A DNA stretch of 64,000 nucleotides, taken from the NCBI RefSeq assembly GCF_006715085.1, contig NZ_VFMM01000001.1, positions 1,922,001 to 1,986,000 on the forward strand, given 5' to 3'. Positions 53,469-61,688 of this stretch are shown here, one piece after another. The translations under genes and the position numbers were made by a program. Positions within the stretch are counted from its first letter, which is position 1, and every line of letters starts with the position of its first letter. The stretch comes from Kribbella jejuensis. GTDB taxonomy: Bacteria > Actinomycetota > Actinomycetes > Propionibacteriales > Kribbellaceae. Below the pieces are notes generated by a model. The model searched no databases and was not told the origin of the DNA. It worked only from the letters and a program-made list of their open reading frames with translations.

Positions 53469-54713
53469 TCATCCAGGGGTGTGCACTCTTCTCGCAGCCC
53501 AGGCGCTGATCGGCGCTGCTGCCACGGTGAAAACCAAGGCAAGTAGAGCAACGCCGACCAGTGCGCCGCGAAGGTCGCTGCTGTCGGCCAGCAGGCCTAC
53601 GTAGGCCGGGCCAAGCAGGAAGCCCAGGTAGGCAGTGGTGGCGACCTTCGAGGTGGCCCGGCCGTGCTCCGCGGGGTCGGTGCCGCGCAGGCTGCGGCTG
53701 AGCAGCGTGGGGAACAGCGTCGCGGTGCCCAGGGCAGCCAGCACTAGCCCGGCCAACGCCACAGTGACCGCGGGGGCCGTGGCCAGCACCGCGCTGCCTA
53801 CGGTGGCCAGAGTGCCTCCGCCGAGCAGCATTGCGGTGGGGTGACTACGGGAGAGCGGCGCCAGGCTGAGGCGCGCAAGGGCGGCGGTAGCGGCGAACGT
53901 CGCTGGAGCTGCGGCCGCCAGCTGGGGTGAGGCCGTGAAGACGTCGGTGAGCATCACGGCCCCCCAGCTCTGATGGGCGTTCTCGACGGCGTAGGCCAAG
54001 GCAGCGACCAGCCCGACGACCAGCAGTGGTGAGGTCGGGCTGATCCGGCGCAGCAGGCCCGTTGAGAGCCGAGCGCCGGCAGGCTCCTCACGGGCCTCCA
54101 TGCGGGCGCCGGAGTCCTTGTTGCGAACTGGAATCTGCAGCGACGTGCTCGTCAGCTGGACTGTCATTGCGAGGGCAAGCATCACCGCCGCGACCACGGC
54201 GAAGGCCACCAGTAGCGGCAGTCCCGTACCCAGGAGTGCGCCGGTGGACAGACTGGCGACGACCACGCCTACGGAGAACAGGCCGTGGGAACGTGTGAGC
54301 AGTGGCTTGGCGGTGGCGTGCTCTGCGCGCCCAGCCAGCGTGTTGATGGCCACGTCCGCAGCACCAGAGGCGGCGCCGACCACGAGCATCCCGATGATCA
54401 GCAGCACTGCTCCGTCGGCACTGGCAGTGATGAGAAGGCCGGCACCGGCCAGTGCCGCCAGCAGCCATGCCGCCACGCGGAGCCCGAAGCGGTCCACCGC
54501 GCGTCCGGTGCAGGCCATCGACGGCAACGCCCCGAGTCCGACGAAGAGAAGAGCAGTACCAAGCTGGCCTTCGCTGACCCCGGCCTCCGTGCGCAACGCC
54601 GGCAGGGCAGCTCCCCAGGCGCCCCAGAAGATCCCGAACGCAGCGAACGCCGCGAACGCCGCGTAGGCGGCCCGAGCACCGAGGTGAGCTGGACTCGGCA
54701 CGTCTGAAGTCAT
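53469..54713 (-). CDS. MFS transporter
   Basis: A 414-residue, 12-segment facilitator. AAFAAFGIFWGAWGAALPAL and GVSEGQLGTALLFVGLGALP with TGRAVDRFGLRVAAWLLAAL are typical of the YbjJ/inner-membrane-protein-like subgroup of unknown substrate, often sugar-related. ATG 54713 is 5 bp from the operator of the divergent LacI gene; the longer frame start at 54755 is rejected because it would enter that gene. Confidence 0.83.
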   Translation of the reverse strand: MTSDVPSPAHLGARAAYAAFAAFAAFGIFWGAWGAALPALRTEAGVSEGQLGTALLFVGLGALPSMACTGRAVDRFGLRVAAWLLAALAGAGLLITASADGAVLLIIGMLVVGAASGAADVAINTLAGRAEHATAKPLLTRSHGLFSVGVVVASLSTGALLGTGLPLLVAFAVVAAVMLALAMTVQLTSTSLQIPVRNKDSGARMEAREEPAGARLSTGLLRRISPTSPLLVVGLVAALAYAVENAHQSWGAVMLTDVFTASPQLAAAAPATFAATAALARLSLAPLSRSHPTAMLLGGGTLATVGSAVLATAPAVTVALAGLVLAALGTATLFPTLLSRSLRGTDPAEHGRATSKVATTAYLGFLLGPAYVGLLADSSDLRGALVGVALLALVFTVAAAPISAWAARRVHTPG

Positions 54714-54718
54714 GAATC

Positions 54719-54728
54719 GTAACGTTAC
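54719..54728. promoter_or_regulatory. LacI-type operator core GTAACGTTAC
   Basis: A perfect 10-bp palindrome with the AACGTT core common in LacI-family sites. It lies in the 32-bp gap between the MFS and lacI genes. The gap is so short that both messages must have very short leaders, and a bound repressor would block both. Confidence 0.6.
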
Positions 54729-54745
54729 ACCGGTATGCTGCCAAC

Positions 54746-55810
54746 GTGTCCACACCGCAGCGGCGACAACGTCCCACCGTCAAAGATGTCGCTGCTCAGG
54801 CCGGGGTTGCGCCGATGACGGTCTCCTACACCTTCAACCACCCCGCGCGGGTAGCCGAGGCCACCCGGACCCGGGTGCTCGCGGCCGCGGCCCAGTTGGG
54901 CTACCGCCCCGACAGCACGGCGCGCGCCCTACGCTCGGGGCGCACCCAGCAGTTGGGGGTGGTGGTCGGGGAGCACCTGTCGTACCTGTTCGACGACCCG
55001 CAGGCGGCGCAGTTCCTGGCCGGGATCGCCGACGTCTGCGTCAGCGAGGACCTGGGAGTCGTACTCATCCCCACCCGAGGGGATGCCGGCGACGCCGACA
55101 GGGTGCTGGCAGCTGCAGTGGACGGCTACGTCCTGTGGACCACCGTCGCCGATGACCCCGTACTGGCCGCCGTCGCAGGCAGCGGGCGACCCGCTGCGAT
55201 CCAAGGCGGTCCCGCCCATCCGGGTCTGGTGTGCATCGGGCCTGACGACCGCGCCGCCGCAGCTGCGGTCGCGGCGGCCACAACGATGGCCGAAGCGACC
55301 CCCGTCATCATCAGTTTTCCCCTCGACAGGCGCCGGATCAGCGGCGTCTTCCGCGGCCGCGACCTGCCCCCTGACCTGATGGACCTGCAGGCGGTCCCCT
55401 TCCCCGTCACCGGCGCTCGCCTGGCCGGCTACCGCGACGCGTTGACCGAAGCCGGTCACGACTGGGACGACGTACGAATTGCAGTGGTGCAGCGCAACCA
55501 GCGCGAACTGGGCGAGGAAGCCGCCGCAGCACTACTGGACACCCTGGAGGGCACTGACCCCGTGGTGGTGCTGGCGATGAGCGACGAACTGGCGCTAGGC
55601 GCCCACCAAACGGTGGCCCGCACGCACCGGGCTGCGGTACTCACCGGCTGGGACGCCTCCCGAGAAGCCACCACCTCAGGAATCTGGTCGATAGCAGCCT
55701 CCCTACGCGACCAGGGCCGCGCCTGCGCCCGAGCAGCCCTATCAGCCACCCCCAACCCACCCCCAGTGCCATGGACCGTAGTCCCACCCGAAGAACCCAG
55801 CGGTAAGTAG
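54746..55810 (+). CDS. LacI-family transcriptional regulator
   Basis: A 354-residue regulator. The helix-turn-helix is PTVKDVAAQAGVAPMTVSYT and the hinge YRPDSTARALRSG. The effector domain contains LGVVVGEHLSYLFDDPQAAQ and TDPVVVLAMSDELALGAHQT. GTG 54746 is in a 32-bp divergent gap with the MFS gene, which it presumably represses. The C-terminus is proline-rich. Confidence 0.86.
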   Translation: MSTPQRRQRPTVKDVAAQAGVAPMTVSYTFNHPARVAEATRTRVLAAAAQLGYRPDSTARALRSGRTQQLGVVVGEHLSYLFDDPQAAQFLAGIADVCVSEDLGVVLIPTRGDAGDADRVLAAAVDGYVLWTTVADDPVLAAVAGSGRPAAIQGGPAHPGLVCIGPDDRAAAAAVAAATTMAEATPVIISFPLDRRRISGVFRGRDLPPDLMDLQAVPFPVTGARLAGYRDALTEAGHDWDDVRIAVVQRNQRELGEEAAAALLDTLEGTDPVVVLAMSDELALGAHQTVARTHRAAVLTGWDASREATTSGIWSIAASLRDQGRACARAALSATPNPPPVPWTVVPPEEPSGK

Positions 55811-55906
55811 CTGAGGGTGTTGCTGACGACACGTCGGTGGGAGTAGGTCTCTTCCGAAGACCACGGTTCCCACACCACTCCCCGCAAGACCTCAACGTCC
55901 GACCGC

Positions 55907-56290
55907 CACACCCAGACCGAGCCAACCTGCGGCCCCTACCGGCACCCCGTCGTCGTCTACCGCCGCACCCACTACAACCAGCCGAGGGAACCTGCAGCAG
56001 CTACCAGCACCCGTCGCCGCCACAACCACACCCAGACCCAGGCGACCTACGCCAACCACGAGCACCTCGCCACCACCGACCGCCCCACCCCACCACCACA
56101 CCCAAGCCCACGGGACCAACAGCAACCACCAGCACCCGCCGCCTACCGCCACACTCAGGTCCACCCCCAAGCCCACGCGACCCACGACAATCACCAGCGC
56201 CCCGTCACACCCACCACCACACCCAAGCCGAACCGACCTACCGCAGCCACCAGCACCGCACCCCCACCCACCGCCGCACCGACCGCCTCA
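55907..56290. repeat. degenerate CACACCCA/CACCAGCACC repeat region without a supported gene
   Basis: The stretch 55811-56599 holds no gene I can support. Between 55907 and 56290 the strand is strongly biased to C and A. CACACCCAG/A recurs at 55907, 56028, 56098, 56163 (one variant) and 56219, each followed 25-35 bp later by a CACCAGCACC-like box. Spacing is irregular (121, 70, 65, 56 bp). Reading frames differ between copies. It may be a decayed His/Thr/Gln-rich protein tail or a minisatellite. From 56290 to 56599 I see nothing. Confidence 0.55.
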
Positions 56291-56599
56291 CCGCGAAGAG
56301 GGCGGACGCCGCCGTCAACAAGGCGATAAGCCGGGCTGTTGCGGAGCCGCCGACCGAGCTGATCACCTTCGGCCGCCCGCTGGAACGCCCCGCCGGCGAG
56401 GTGCTGGCCTGCCATCTCAGCAGTGAGGTCGTGCCCAACGCGTCACCGCGATGCGCATGTGAGGAACGGTTGATCGCCTGCGCGACCATCCCGGACCCGG
56501 GGCGCTTGCCCGGCTTCCGCGAGCGGTGTACGCGCTCGGGGTCGAGCGGGCGAGGATCCGCCCTTGTTTTGTCGGCGGGGTCTGGCACGCTGTAGGGCG

Positions 56600-56944
56600 A
56601 TGAACGAACCAGGGGTGTTGCTGACCGCACGGGCGATGGTGCTGCACGACCTCGCCGCCCGGGGCTTCAACGACGCGGCGATGGTGTCCTTGCTCGAGGA
56701 CGCCATCGCCGAACGCCAATGGTGGCTGGACCAGTGGCCCGACGGAGCCGAACACATCGCCGGACTGGTGGCTCAGGACGTCCAGGACCGCCTGGTGGAC
56801 AACAGAATCCGCTGGCCCCGCTGCACAGCCTGCGACGACCTCCACGACCACGAACTCCGCATCGAACCCGAACTCGGCCCCGACCCCCACTGGGTCTGCG
56901 AACGAGCAGGAATCAGCGTCGCCCCACTAGGCCAACTGACGTAA
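56600..56944 (+). CDS. small hypothetical protein with a CxxC...C motif
   Basis: A 114-residue unrecognised protein. The first 75 residues are helical (LTARAMVLHDLAARGFNDAA, RQWWLDQWPDGAEHIAGLV). The C-terminal part has WPRCTACDDLHDHELRI and WVCERAG, which could be a small zinc site. ATG 56600 follows TAGGG. It is isolated between repeat regions, so expression is uncertain, but its composition is protein-like, unlike the flanks. Confidence 0.55.
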   Translation: MNEPGVLLTARAMVLHDLAARGFNDAAMVSLLEDAIAERQWWLDQWPDGAEHIAGLVAQDVQDRLVDNRIRWPRCTACDDLHDHELRIEPELGPDPHWVCERAGISVAPLGQLT

Positions 56945-57014
56945 CCAGCCACCGCCCCTTCACCAATCGCCAGCGCGAAAGCTCACCCGCGCCACGGAGC
57001 CGACCACCCATCCG

Positions 57015-57330
57015 CGCCAGACGCCCTTCACCGGCAGGAGACCCCGCGGCACACCACCGGCCCGCCGACCGCCGCCCATCTCTCGCCAGACGCCGTTCAC
57101 CGCCAGGAGACCCGCGGCGCACCACCTCTCCGCCGCTCGCCAGACGTCGTTCACCGGCAGGAGACCCGCGGCACACCACCGGCCCGCCGACCGCCGCCCA
57201 TCTCTCGCCAGACGCCGTTCACCGCCAGGAGGCCCGCGGCGCACCACCTCTCCGCCGCTCGCCAGACGTCGTTCACCGGCAGGAGACCCCGCGGCACACC
57301 CACCTGTCCGCCGACCGCCGCCATCAACGG
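57015..57330. repeat. tandem duplication, 122-bp higher-order unit
   Basis: CGCCAGACG recurs at 57015, 57084, 57138, 57206 and 57260, giving alternating subunits of 68-69 and 54 bp. The pair (about 122 bp) is itself repeated almost exactly (57015-57137, 57138-57259) with a third partial copy. Each subunit contains TTCACCGSCAGGAG and CGCGGCRCACCACC. No gene is supported in 56945-57905. Confidence 0.8.
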
Positions 57331-57410
57331 CCGACACCCCCACACAGGCGACGACCGGCACGCGGGACTGCTCGTCGCGAGCACCCGGAGCGTGCACGGA
57401 GTTGGTCCCC

Positions 57411-57534
57411 TCGCGAGCACCGGCGGAGCGCGCGAACGAAGCGAGCGGCCGTGCAGCACGCGGGGTCCATCCCTCACGAGCTCAGGTCGAGTACGTCGGC
57501 TGGCTTCGCTCGCGAGCACCGGCGGAGCGCGCGA
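57411..57534. repeat. 25-bp direct repeat, 99 bp apart
   Basis: The 25-base sequence starting TCGCGAGCACCGGCGGAGCG occurs at 57411-57435 and 57510-57534. It contains GCGAGC and GGAGCG elements that also appear at 57440-57450 and 57810-57825, resembling short REP-like intergenic DNA of high-GC actinomycetes. Confidence 0.7.
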
Positions 57535-57613
57535 CGGAGGAGTGCGCGGAGCCGGCGCGTCATCGACTGCTCGGACAGGGCATGCCGCATGCCGGCACCT
57601 GCCGTCGTCACCC

Positions 57614-57760
57614 GCGAGCGCCAGCGAGCAACCCGTCGGCGCCAGCCGACAACACCCCGGCGGCAGCCGGGAGCACATCGGCGGCAGCCGGGAGCACATC
57701 GGCGGCAGCCGGGAGCACGTCGGCGACAGCCGACAACACTCCGGCGGCAGCCGGAAACGA
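57614..57760. repeat. seven 21-bp tandem units with inverted, covarying arms
   Basis: Units start at 57614, 57635, 57656, 57677, 57698, 57719 and 57740. Most carry a six-base inverted pair around a four-base loop: GTCGGC/GCCGAC, CCCGGC/GCCGGG, TCCGGC/GCCGGA. When the left arm changes, the right usually changes to match; the two ATCGGC/GCCGGG units keep pairing by a T-G contact. Unit 57614 is diverged. One frame would read SAAAGST repeats, but no convincing gene surrounds it. Confidence 0.8.
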
Positions 57761-57887
57761 ATGCAACCGCGCAAGCCGGGGGGTGGGTGGGGGCGGGCGG
57801 AGTGGCCGCGTCTGAGGAGCGGAGCGACGAAGGTAGCGGGCGCGTAGCCCGCGGGGGTGAATCTCCGGGGGATACCTGATTGATCTA

Positions 57888-57920
57888 CATGTAGGCAGGC
57901 TACTATTGTCTGCCTACATG
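57888..57920. promoter_or_regulatory. operator palindrome of the multicopper oxidase operon
   Basis: CATGTAGGCAG (57888-57898) and CTGCCTACATG (57910-57920) are perfect 11-bp inverted repeats with an 11-bp spacer. The right arm ends on the ATG (57918) of the first gene. The left arm overlaps a second palindrome, CTACATGTAG. Tight overlap suggests repression of a leaderless transcript. The cognate regulator is not adjacent. Confidence 0.7.
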
Positions 57921-58274
57921 AAGGGTCTCTACGTACTCCGGGTGGCGGCTGGGTTGCATGCGTTGGCTATCTGCGTGCAGCCGGTTTTCGCGGGGATTTA
58001 CCTCGACGGGTCGCCGGCCGGTATGCGGATGCATGAACCCACCGGGCTGGCGCTGGTCGCGCTCGGGGCGGTGCAGTTGCTGGTGGCAACGTTTTGGTGG
58101 CGGACGGGAGGCCGGTGGATCGCGCCGGTGGCGAGTTTGCTGATCGTCGCCGGCGAGGTCGTCCAGGTCGCGATGGGGTACAGCCGGCAGCTCGCGGTCC
58201 ACATCCCGCTCGGCGTCGCCCTGGTTGCGAGCGCCGTCGGGTTCGCCTTCTGGGTCAACCGGAGGAGCGCATGA
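57918..58274 (+). CDS. four-segment membrane protein with conserved His (paralogue 1, DUF6220-like)
   Basis: A 118-residue inner-membrane protein with four hydrophobic segments: LRVAAGLHALAICVQPVFAG, LALVALGAVQLLVATFWW, IAPVASLLIVAGEVVQVAM and LGVALVASAVGFAFWV. It is clearly paralogous to the next gene: LHA, QPxxAG, QLxVAT, ExVQxxxGY and AVHIPLG are shared. His in LHA, MHEP and VHIPLG could bind haem or metal. I think of the DUF6220 family but am not certain. Its stop overlaps the next start (ATGA). Confidence 0.7.
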   Translation: MKGLYVLRVAAGLHALAICVQPVFAGIYLDGSPAGMRMHEPTGLALVALGAVQLLVATFWWRTGGRWIAPVASLLIVAGEVVQVAMGYSRQLAVHIPLGVALVASAVGFAFWVNRRSA

Positions 58275-58702
58275 TCCTCGAGCAGCAACCGAAGGCCAAG
58301 GTACGGCGCCCCCGCATCAGTCTCCAGCTACTCCGCATCACCCTGATCCTGCACGCGATCCTCATCGTCGCCCAGCCGATAGCAGCCGGCTACTTCCTCG
58401 CCGGCAACGTCGACGCGATGAACGACGTCCACGCGACCATCGGCGGTTCGGTCTGGATGGTCGCGTTCCTGCAGACGATCGTCGCCACCTGCTACACGAT
58501 CGTCGGCGGCGGCCGTAGCTGGCCCGCGATCCTCTCCCCCGTCCTCGTGGTCGCCGAGTTCGTCCAGCTCACCTTCGGCTACCTGCAGAACTTCGCCGTA
58601 CACATCCCGCTCGGCACCGCGATCGTCGGCACCGTCGTCTGGATGACCGTCTGGTCGTTCCGCAAAACCGCACGCGACAACCGCCGGGAGGCCAAGAGAT
58701 GA
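58271..58702 (+). CDS. four-segment membrane protein with conserved His (paralogue 2, DUF6220-like)
   Basis: A 143-residue inner-membrane protein, longer at both ends than its upstream paralogue. Segments are LRITLILHAILIVAQPIAAG, GGSVWMVAFLQTIVATCYTI, ILSPVLVVAEFVQLTFGYL and LGTAIVGTVVWMTVWSF. Shared His positions: LHA, DVHATIGG and AVHIPLG. ATG 58271 overlaps the upstream stop, and its own stop overlaps the oxidase start, so all three genes are translationally coupled. Confidence 0.7.
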   Translation: MILEQQPKAKVRRPRISLQLLRITLILHAILIVAQPIAAGYFLAGNVDAMNDVHATIGGSVWMVAFLQTIVATCYTIVGGGRSWPAILSPVLVVAEFVQLTFGYLQNFAVHIPLGTAIVGTVVWMTVWSFRKTARDNRREAKR

Positions 58703-60213
58703 AGATGTCACGCCGCGGATTCATGGTTGTGGGCGCCGGCACTGCGCTGACCCTGACCGGCTGCGGCCAGGAAGCAAAGCCCGCGCAAGCCGGAGAACTC
58801 CTGCGCAGCAAGGCGAAACTCCCAGCGCCATTCCAAGCAGAACTCCCGATCCCGCCCACCAAGAAACCGCTCAGATCAGATGCAAAGGCCGATTACTACC
58901 AAGTCGTCCAACGTAAGGCGAGCATAGAGATCCTCCCCGGCCTCAAGACGGAGATCATGGGGTACGACGGCCTGCTCCCCGGACCGACCTTCGACGTACG
59001 CAGCGGCCGCACCACGATCATCGAGCAGGTCAACCAGCTCGACGTCGCCACCGTCGTACACCTGCACGGCGGCCACACGCCGGCCCCGAGCGACGGCTGG
59101 CCGCTCGACCTGATCATGCCGGAGAACGGCGGCCACGGCGGTCACCACATGATGGGCGACGGCGACACCACCATGGGCAAACGCACGTACACGTACCCGA
59201 ACACCCAGCGCGCCGCGACCCTCTGGTACCACGACCACACGATGGACTACACCGCACCGCAGGTGTACCGCGGCCTGTTCGGCCTGCACATCATCCGGGA
59301 CGACGAGGAGGACAACCTCCCGCTTCCGAAGGGCGATCGCGAGATCCCGCTCGTTATCGCCGACCGCGCCTTCGACGCGGACGGTTCGTTGCTGTACCCC
59401 GCACTACCAACAGGCCCCGGCGTCGAACCGAAGTACATGGAAGGCGTGATCGCCGACGTCACGCTCGTGAACGGCGCGCCGTGGCCGGTGCACGAGGTCG
59501 ACGCGGTCCGGTACCGCCTGCGCATCCTCAACGCCAGCAACGCCCGGCGGTACGAACTCGCCTTCGACAGACCGCCCGCGACGTTCGTGCAGATCGGCAG
59601 CGACGGCGGCCTGCTCGACAAGCCGATCGACCACGCGAGTCTCGTCATCGCGCCGGCAGAACGGTTCGACGTGATAGTGGACTTCACCCAGTACCAGCCC
59701 GGTGACGAGGTCACGCTCATCAACAAACTTGATGGCAACGCCAACGTCATGCGCTTCAGGATCGCCCGCAAGGCCGTCGACGACACACGTATCCCCGACA
59801 AGCTCTCGTCGTACGCCGTGACGCCGCGGCCGAGCGGCGCCGTACGGCGGGAGTGGCGGTTCCGCCGCGGGAACGCCGGCGACCACCGCGGCTGGACCAT
59901 CAACGGGAAAGCGTTCGACCCGAAGGTGATGCAGGCCCAGGTGCCGCTCGACCAGTACGAGATCTGGACGTTCGTCACCGACGTACACCATCCCGTGCAC
60001 GTCCACCTCGCGCCGTTCCAGGTGCTCAGCCGTGGTGGGAGCAGCAAGCTCTCGGCGTACGACCACGGCTGGAAGGACACCGTGGACATCCGGCCGGCCG
60101 AGGTGGTCGAGGTGCTGGTCCGGTTCAGCGCGCACAAGGGCAAGTACCTGATCCACTGCCACAACCTCGAGCACGAGGACATGGCGATGATGGCGGGCTT
60201 CGAAACGGTCTGA
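58699..60213 (+). CDS. multicopper oxidase (CotA/laccase-like), exported
   Basis: A 504-residue three-cupredoxin-domain oxidase acting outside the membrane. The N-terminus has a twin-arginine motif (SRRGFMVVG, 4-12) and a lipobox-like LTGC (Cys22). Copper motifs in order: HLHGGH, WYHDH, HPVHVHL and HCHNLEHEDMAMM, the last giving Cys, His and Met ligands of the type 1 site and trinuclear-site His. A His/Met-rich insertion (NGGHGGHHMMGDGDTTMGK) resembles copper-oxidase CueO-type loops. It is last in a coupled operon with two His-containing membrane proteins, which may pass copper or electrons (inference). Confidence 0.88.
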   Translation: MKMSRRGFMVVGAGTALTLTGCGQEAKPAQAGELLRSKAKLPAPFQAELPIPPTKKPLRSDAKADYYQVVQRKASIEILPGLKTEIMGYDGLLPGPTFDVRSGRTTIIEQVNQLDVATVVHLHGGHTPAPSDGWPLDLIMPENGGHGGHHMMGDGDTTMGKRTYTYPNTQRAATLWYHDHTMDYTAPQVYRGLFGLHIIRDDEEDNLPLPKGDREIPLVIADRAFDADGSLLYPALPTGPGVEPKYMEGVIADVTLVNGAPWPVHEVDAVRYRLRILNASNARRYELAFDRPPATFVQIGSDGGLLDKPIDHASLVIAPAERFDVIVDFTQYQPGDEVTLINKLDGNANVMRFRIARKAVDDTRIPDKLSSYAVTPRPSGAVRREWRFRRGNAGDHRGWTINGKAFDPKVMQAQVPLDQYEIWTFVTDVHHPVHVHLAPFQVLSRGGSSKLSAYDHGWKDTVDIRPAEVVEVLVRFSAHKGKYLIHCHNLEHEDMAMMAGFETV

Positions 60214-60222
60214 ATCCGGCAC

Positions 60223-60266
60223 TTGACGGCGGCGGAGCCTGTTCCTATAGTCAACATATCGGTTGA
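60223..60266 (+). promoter_or_regulatory. promoter and operator of the arsR-SRPBCC-RibD operon
   Basis: TTGACG (60223-60228), a 17-bp spacer and TATAGT (60246-60251) make a near-consensus sigma-70-type promoter, rare in this window. TCAAC-N6-GTTGA (60251-60266) straddles the predicted start site and fits an ArsR operator. GGTTGAT repeats continue to the gene. Confidence 0.65.
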
Positions 60267-60287
60267 TCAAGGGAATGGTTGATAAAG

Positions 60288-60617
60288 ATGACGGTTGACG
60301 ACGATCAGCTCGACCGGTCGTTCGCGGCGCTGGCCGATCCGGTCCGGCGGGCGATGATCGCGCGGCTGTCGCGCGGCCCGGCCACGCTCAACGAACTGGC
60401 CGAACCGTTCCCGATCACCAAGCAGGCGGTGTCGCGGCACATCCAGGTGCTCGAGGCCGCCGGGCTGATCACCCGGACCCGGGACGGCCAGCGCCGCCCG
60501 TGCCACCTGGTGCCGGCCGCCCTCGAGGCACTGACGGGCTGGATCGACGAGTACCGGCTCGAAACCGAACGCCGCTTCCGCCGGATGGAAGCACTACTGA
60601 AGGAGCAGACGAAATGA
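60288..60617 (+). CDS. ArsR-family regulator (SRPBCC-associated type)
   Basis: A 109-residue winged-helix regulator. RSFAALADPVRRAMIARLSR, then PITKQAVSRHIQVLEAAGLI and wing TRTRDGQRRPCHL. It lacks metal-binding cysteines and ends with YRLETERRFRRMEALL, the form always seen beside AHSA1/SRPBCC proteins. ATG 60288 is used (TTG 60279 in frame). Its stop overlaps the next start. Confidence 0.87.
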   Translation: MTVDDDQLDRSFAALADPVRRAMIARLSRGPATLNELAEPFPITKQAVSRHIQVLEAAGLITRTRDGQRRPCHLVPAALEALTGWIDEYRLETERRFRRMEALLKEQTK

Positions 60618-61084
60618 GCGGCACCACCATCAACACACCCGCCGGAACCCCGTTCGTCGAGGTGACCCGGGAGTTCGAGGCCACCCCGGCGCAGCTGTTC
60701 CGGATCATGTCCGAGCGCGACCTCGTCGCCCAGTGGCTCGGCCCGCGCGACCTCGAGGCCGAAGTCGAGGAGTACGACGTACGCCCCGGCGGGAAGTACC
60801 GCTACATCCACCGCGACGACTCCGGTGCGTATGCGTTCCGCGGCGTCTTCCACACCGTGGAGCCGGACAAGATGGTCATCCAGACCTTCGAGTGGGAGGG
60901 CGCTCCCGGCGAGGTCTGCATCGAGAAGATGACGCTCGAGCCGACCGAGAAGGGCGTCCGGCTGCACCAGCGGTCGGTGTTCCCGTCGGTCGAGGCCCGC
61001 GACCAGTCGATCGAGTACGGCATGGAGAACGGCATCCACGACTCGATGGACCGGCTCGCCGAACTGCTCGCCAAGGAGAGCTGA
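60614..61084 (+). CDS. SRPBCC (AHSA1-like) ligand-binding protein
   Basis: A 156-residue START-like fold. EVTREFEATPAQLFRIMSER, DLVAQWLGPRDLEAEVEEYD, GGKYRYIHRD and the C-terminal helix MENGIHDSMDRLAELLA are typical. Such proteins bind a small hydrophobic ligand and are commonly co-expressed with this ArsR subtype. It overlaps arsR (ATGA) and is 2 bp from the next gene. Confidence 0.87.
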   Translation: MSGTTINTPAGTPFVEVTREFEATPAQLFRIMSERDLVAQWLGPRDLEAEVEEYDVRPGGKYRYIHRDDSGAYAFRGVFHTVEPDKMVIQTFEWEGAPGEVCIEKMTLEPTEKGVRLHQRSVFPSVEARDQSIEYGMENGIHDSMDRLAELLAKES

Positions 61085-61086
61085 CC

Positions 61087-61686
61087 ATGAGCCAGGTCGT
61101 GGTCGATATCTCGGTGTCACTGGACGGCTACGTCACCGGGCCGAACGCCGCCGTCGGCAACGGGCTCGGTGATGGCGGCGAGGCCGTGCACAACTGGGTC
61201 TTCAAGGGCAACGACGCGGACCGCGCGGTCCTGGAGTCGGCGTTCGAGGCGACCGGCGCGGTCGTCCAGGGCCGCAACCTCTTCGACGTGATCGACGGTC
61301 CGGGCGGGTGGAGCGACGAGCTGGGGTACGGCGCCAAGCCGACCGGTGAGGTCAATCCGCCGATCTTCGTCGTCACCCACAACCCGCCGGCGCACACCCG
61401 GCTCGGCGATCGGTTCCGCTTCGTTGACAATCCGGCCGAGGCGGTCGCGAAGGCGCGGGAAGTTGCCGGCGGCAAGGATGTGGTGGTGATGGGCGGTGGT
61501 CAGATCTGCCACGCCGTACTGGCCGACGGGTTGGCAGACGTACTGCGGCTGCACGTCGCGTCCGTCGTACTGGGTGCCGGAACGCCGCTGTGGCCGGCCT
61601 CACCGTCCGCCGGGTTGGCTGTGGAGCTGATCGAGGCCGTATCGACGCCGTCAGCGCAGCACCTGACCTATCGGGTGGTGAGGTAG
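61087..61686 (+). CDS. dihydrofolate reductase-family (RibD C-terminal) protein 1
   Basis: A 199-residue NADPH-binding reductase fold. SQVVVDISVSLDGYVTGPNA opens the domain, AVVQGRNLFDVIDGPGGW and VVVMGGGQICHAVLADGLAD follow. It is distinct from FolA, which is at the right edge of the window. The real substrate is unknown. It is the third gene of the ArsR operon. Confidence 0.85.
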   Translation: MSQVVVDISVSLDGYVTGPNAAVGNGLGDGGEAVHNWVFKGNDADRAVLESAFEATGAVVQGRNLFDVIDGPGGWSDELGYGAKPTGEVNPPIFVVTHNPPAHTRLGDRFRFVDNPAEAVAKAREVAGGKDVVVMGGGQICHAVLADGLADVLRLHVASVVLGAGTPLWPASPSAGLAVELIEAVSTPSAQHLTYRVVR

Positions 61687-61688
61687 CC

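Noticed and set aside
55837..56595. A 252-codon plus-strand open frame
   Set aside because: Proline/histidine/arginine-rich, no recognisable domain, changing codon bias, and it runs through the repeat region; it looks like an open frame by composition only.
57614..57760. Possible CRISPR array
   Set aside because: Units are contiguous 21-mers without unique spacers and no cas genes are nearby.
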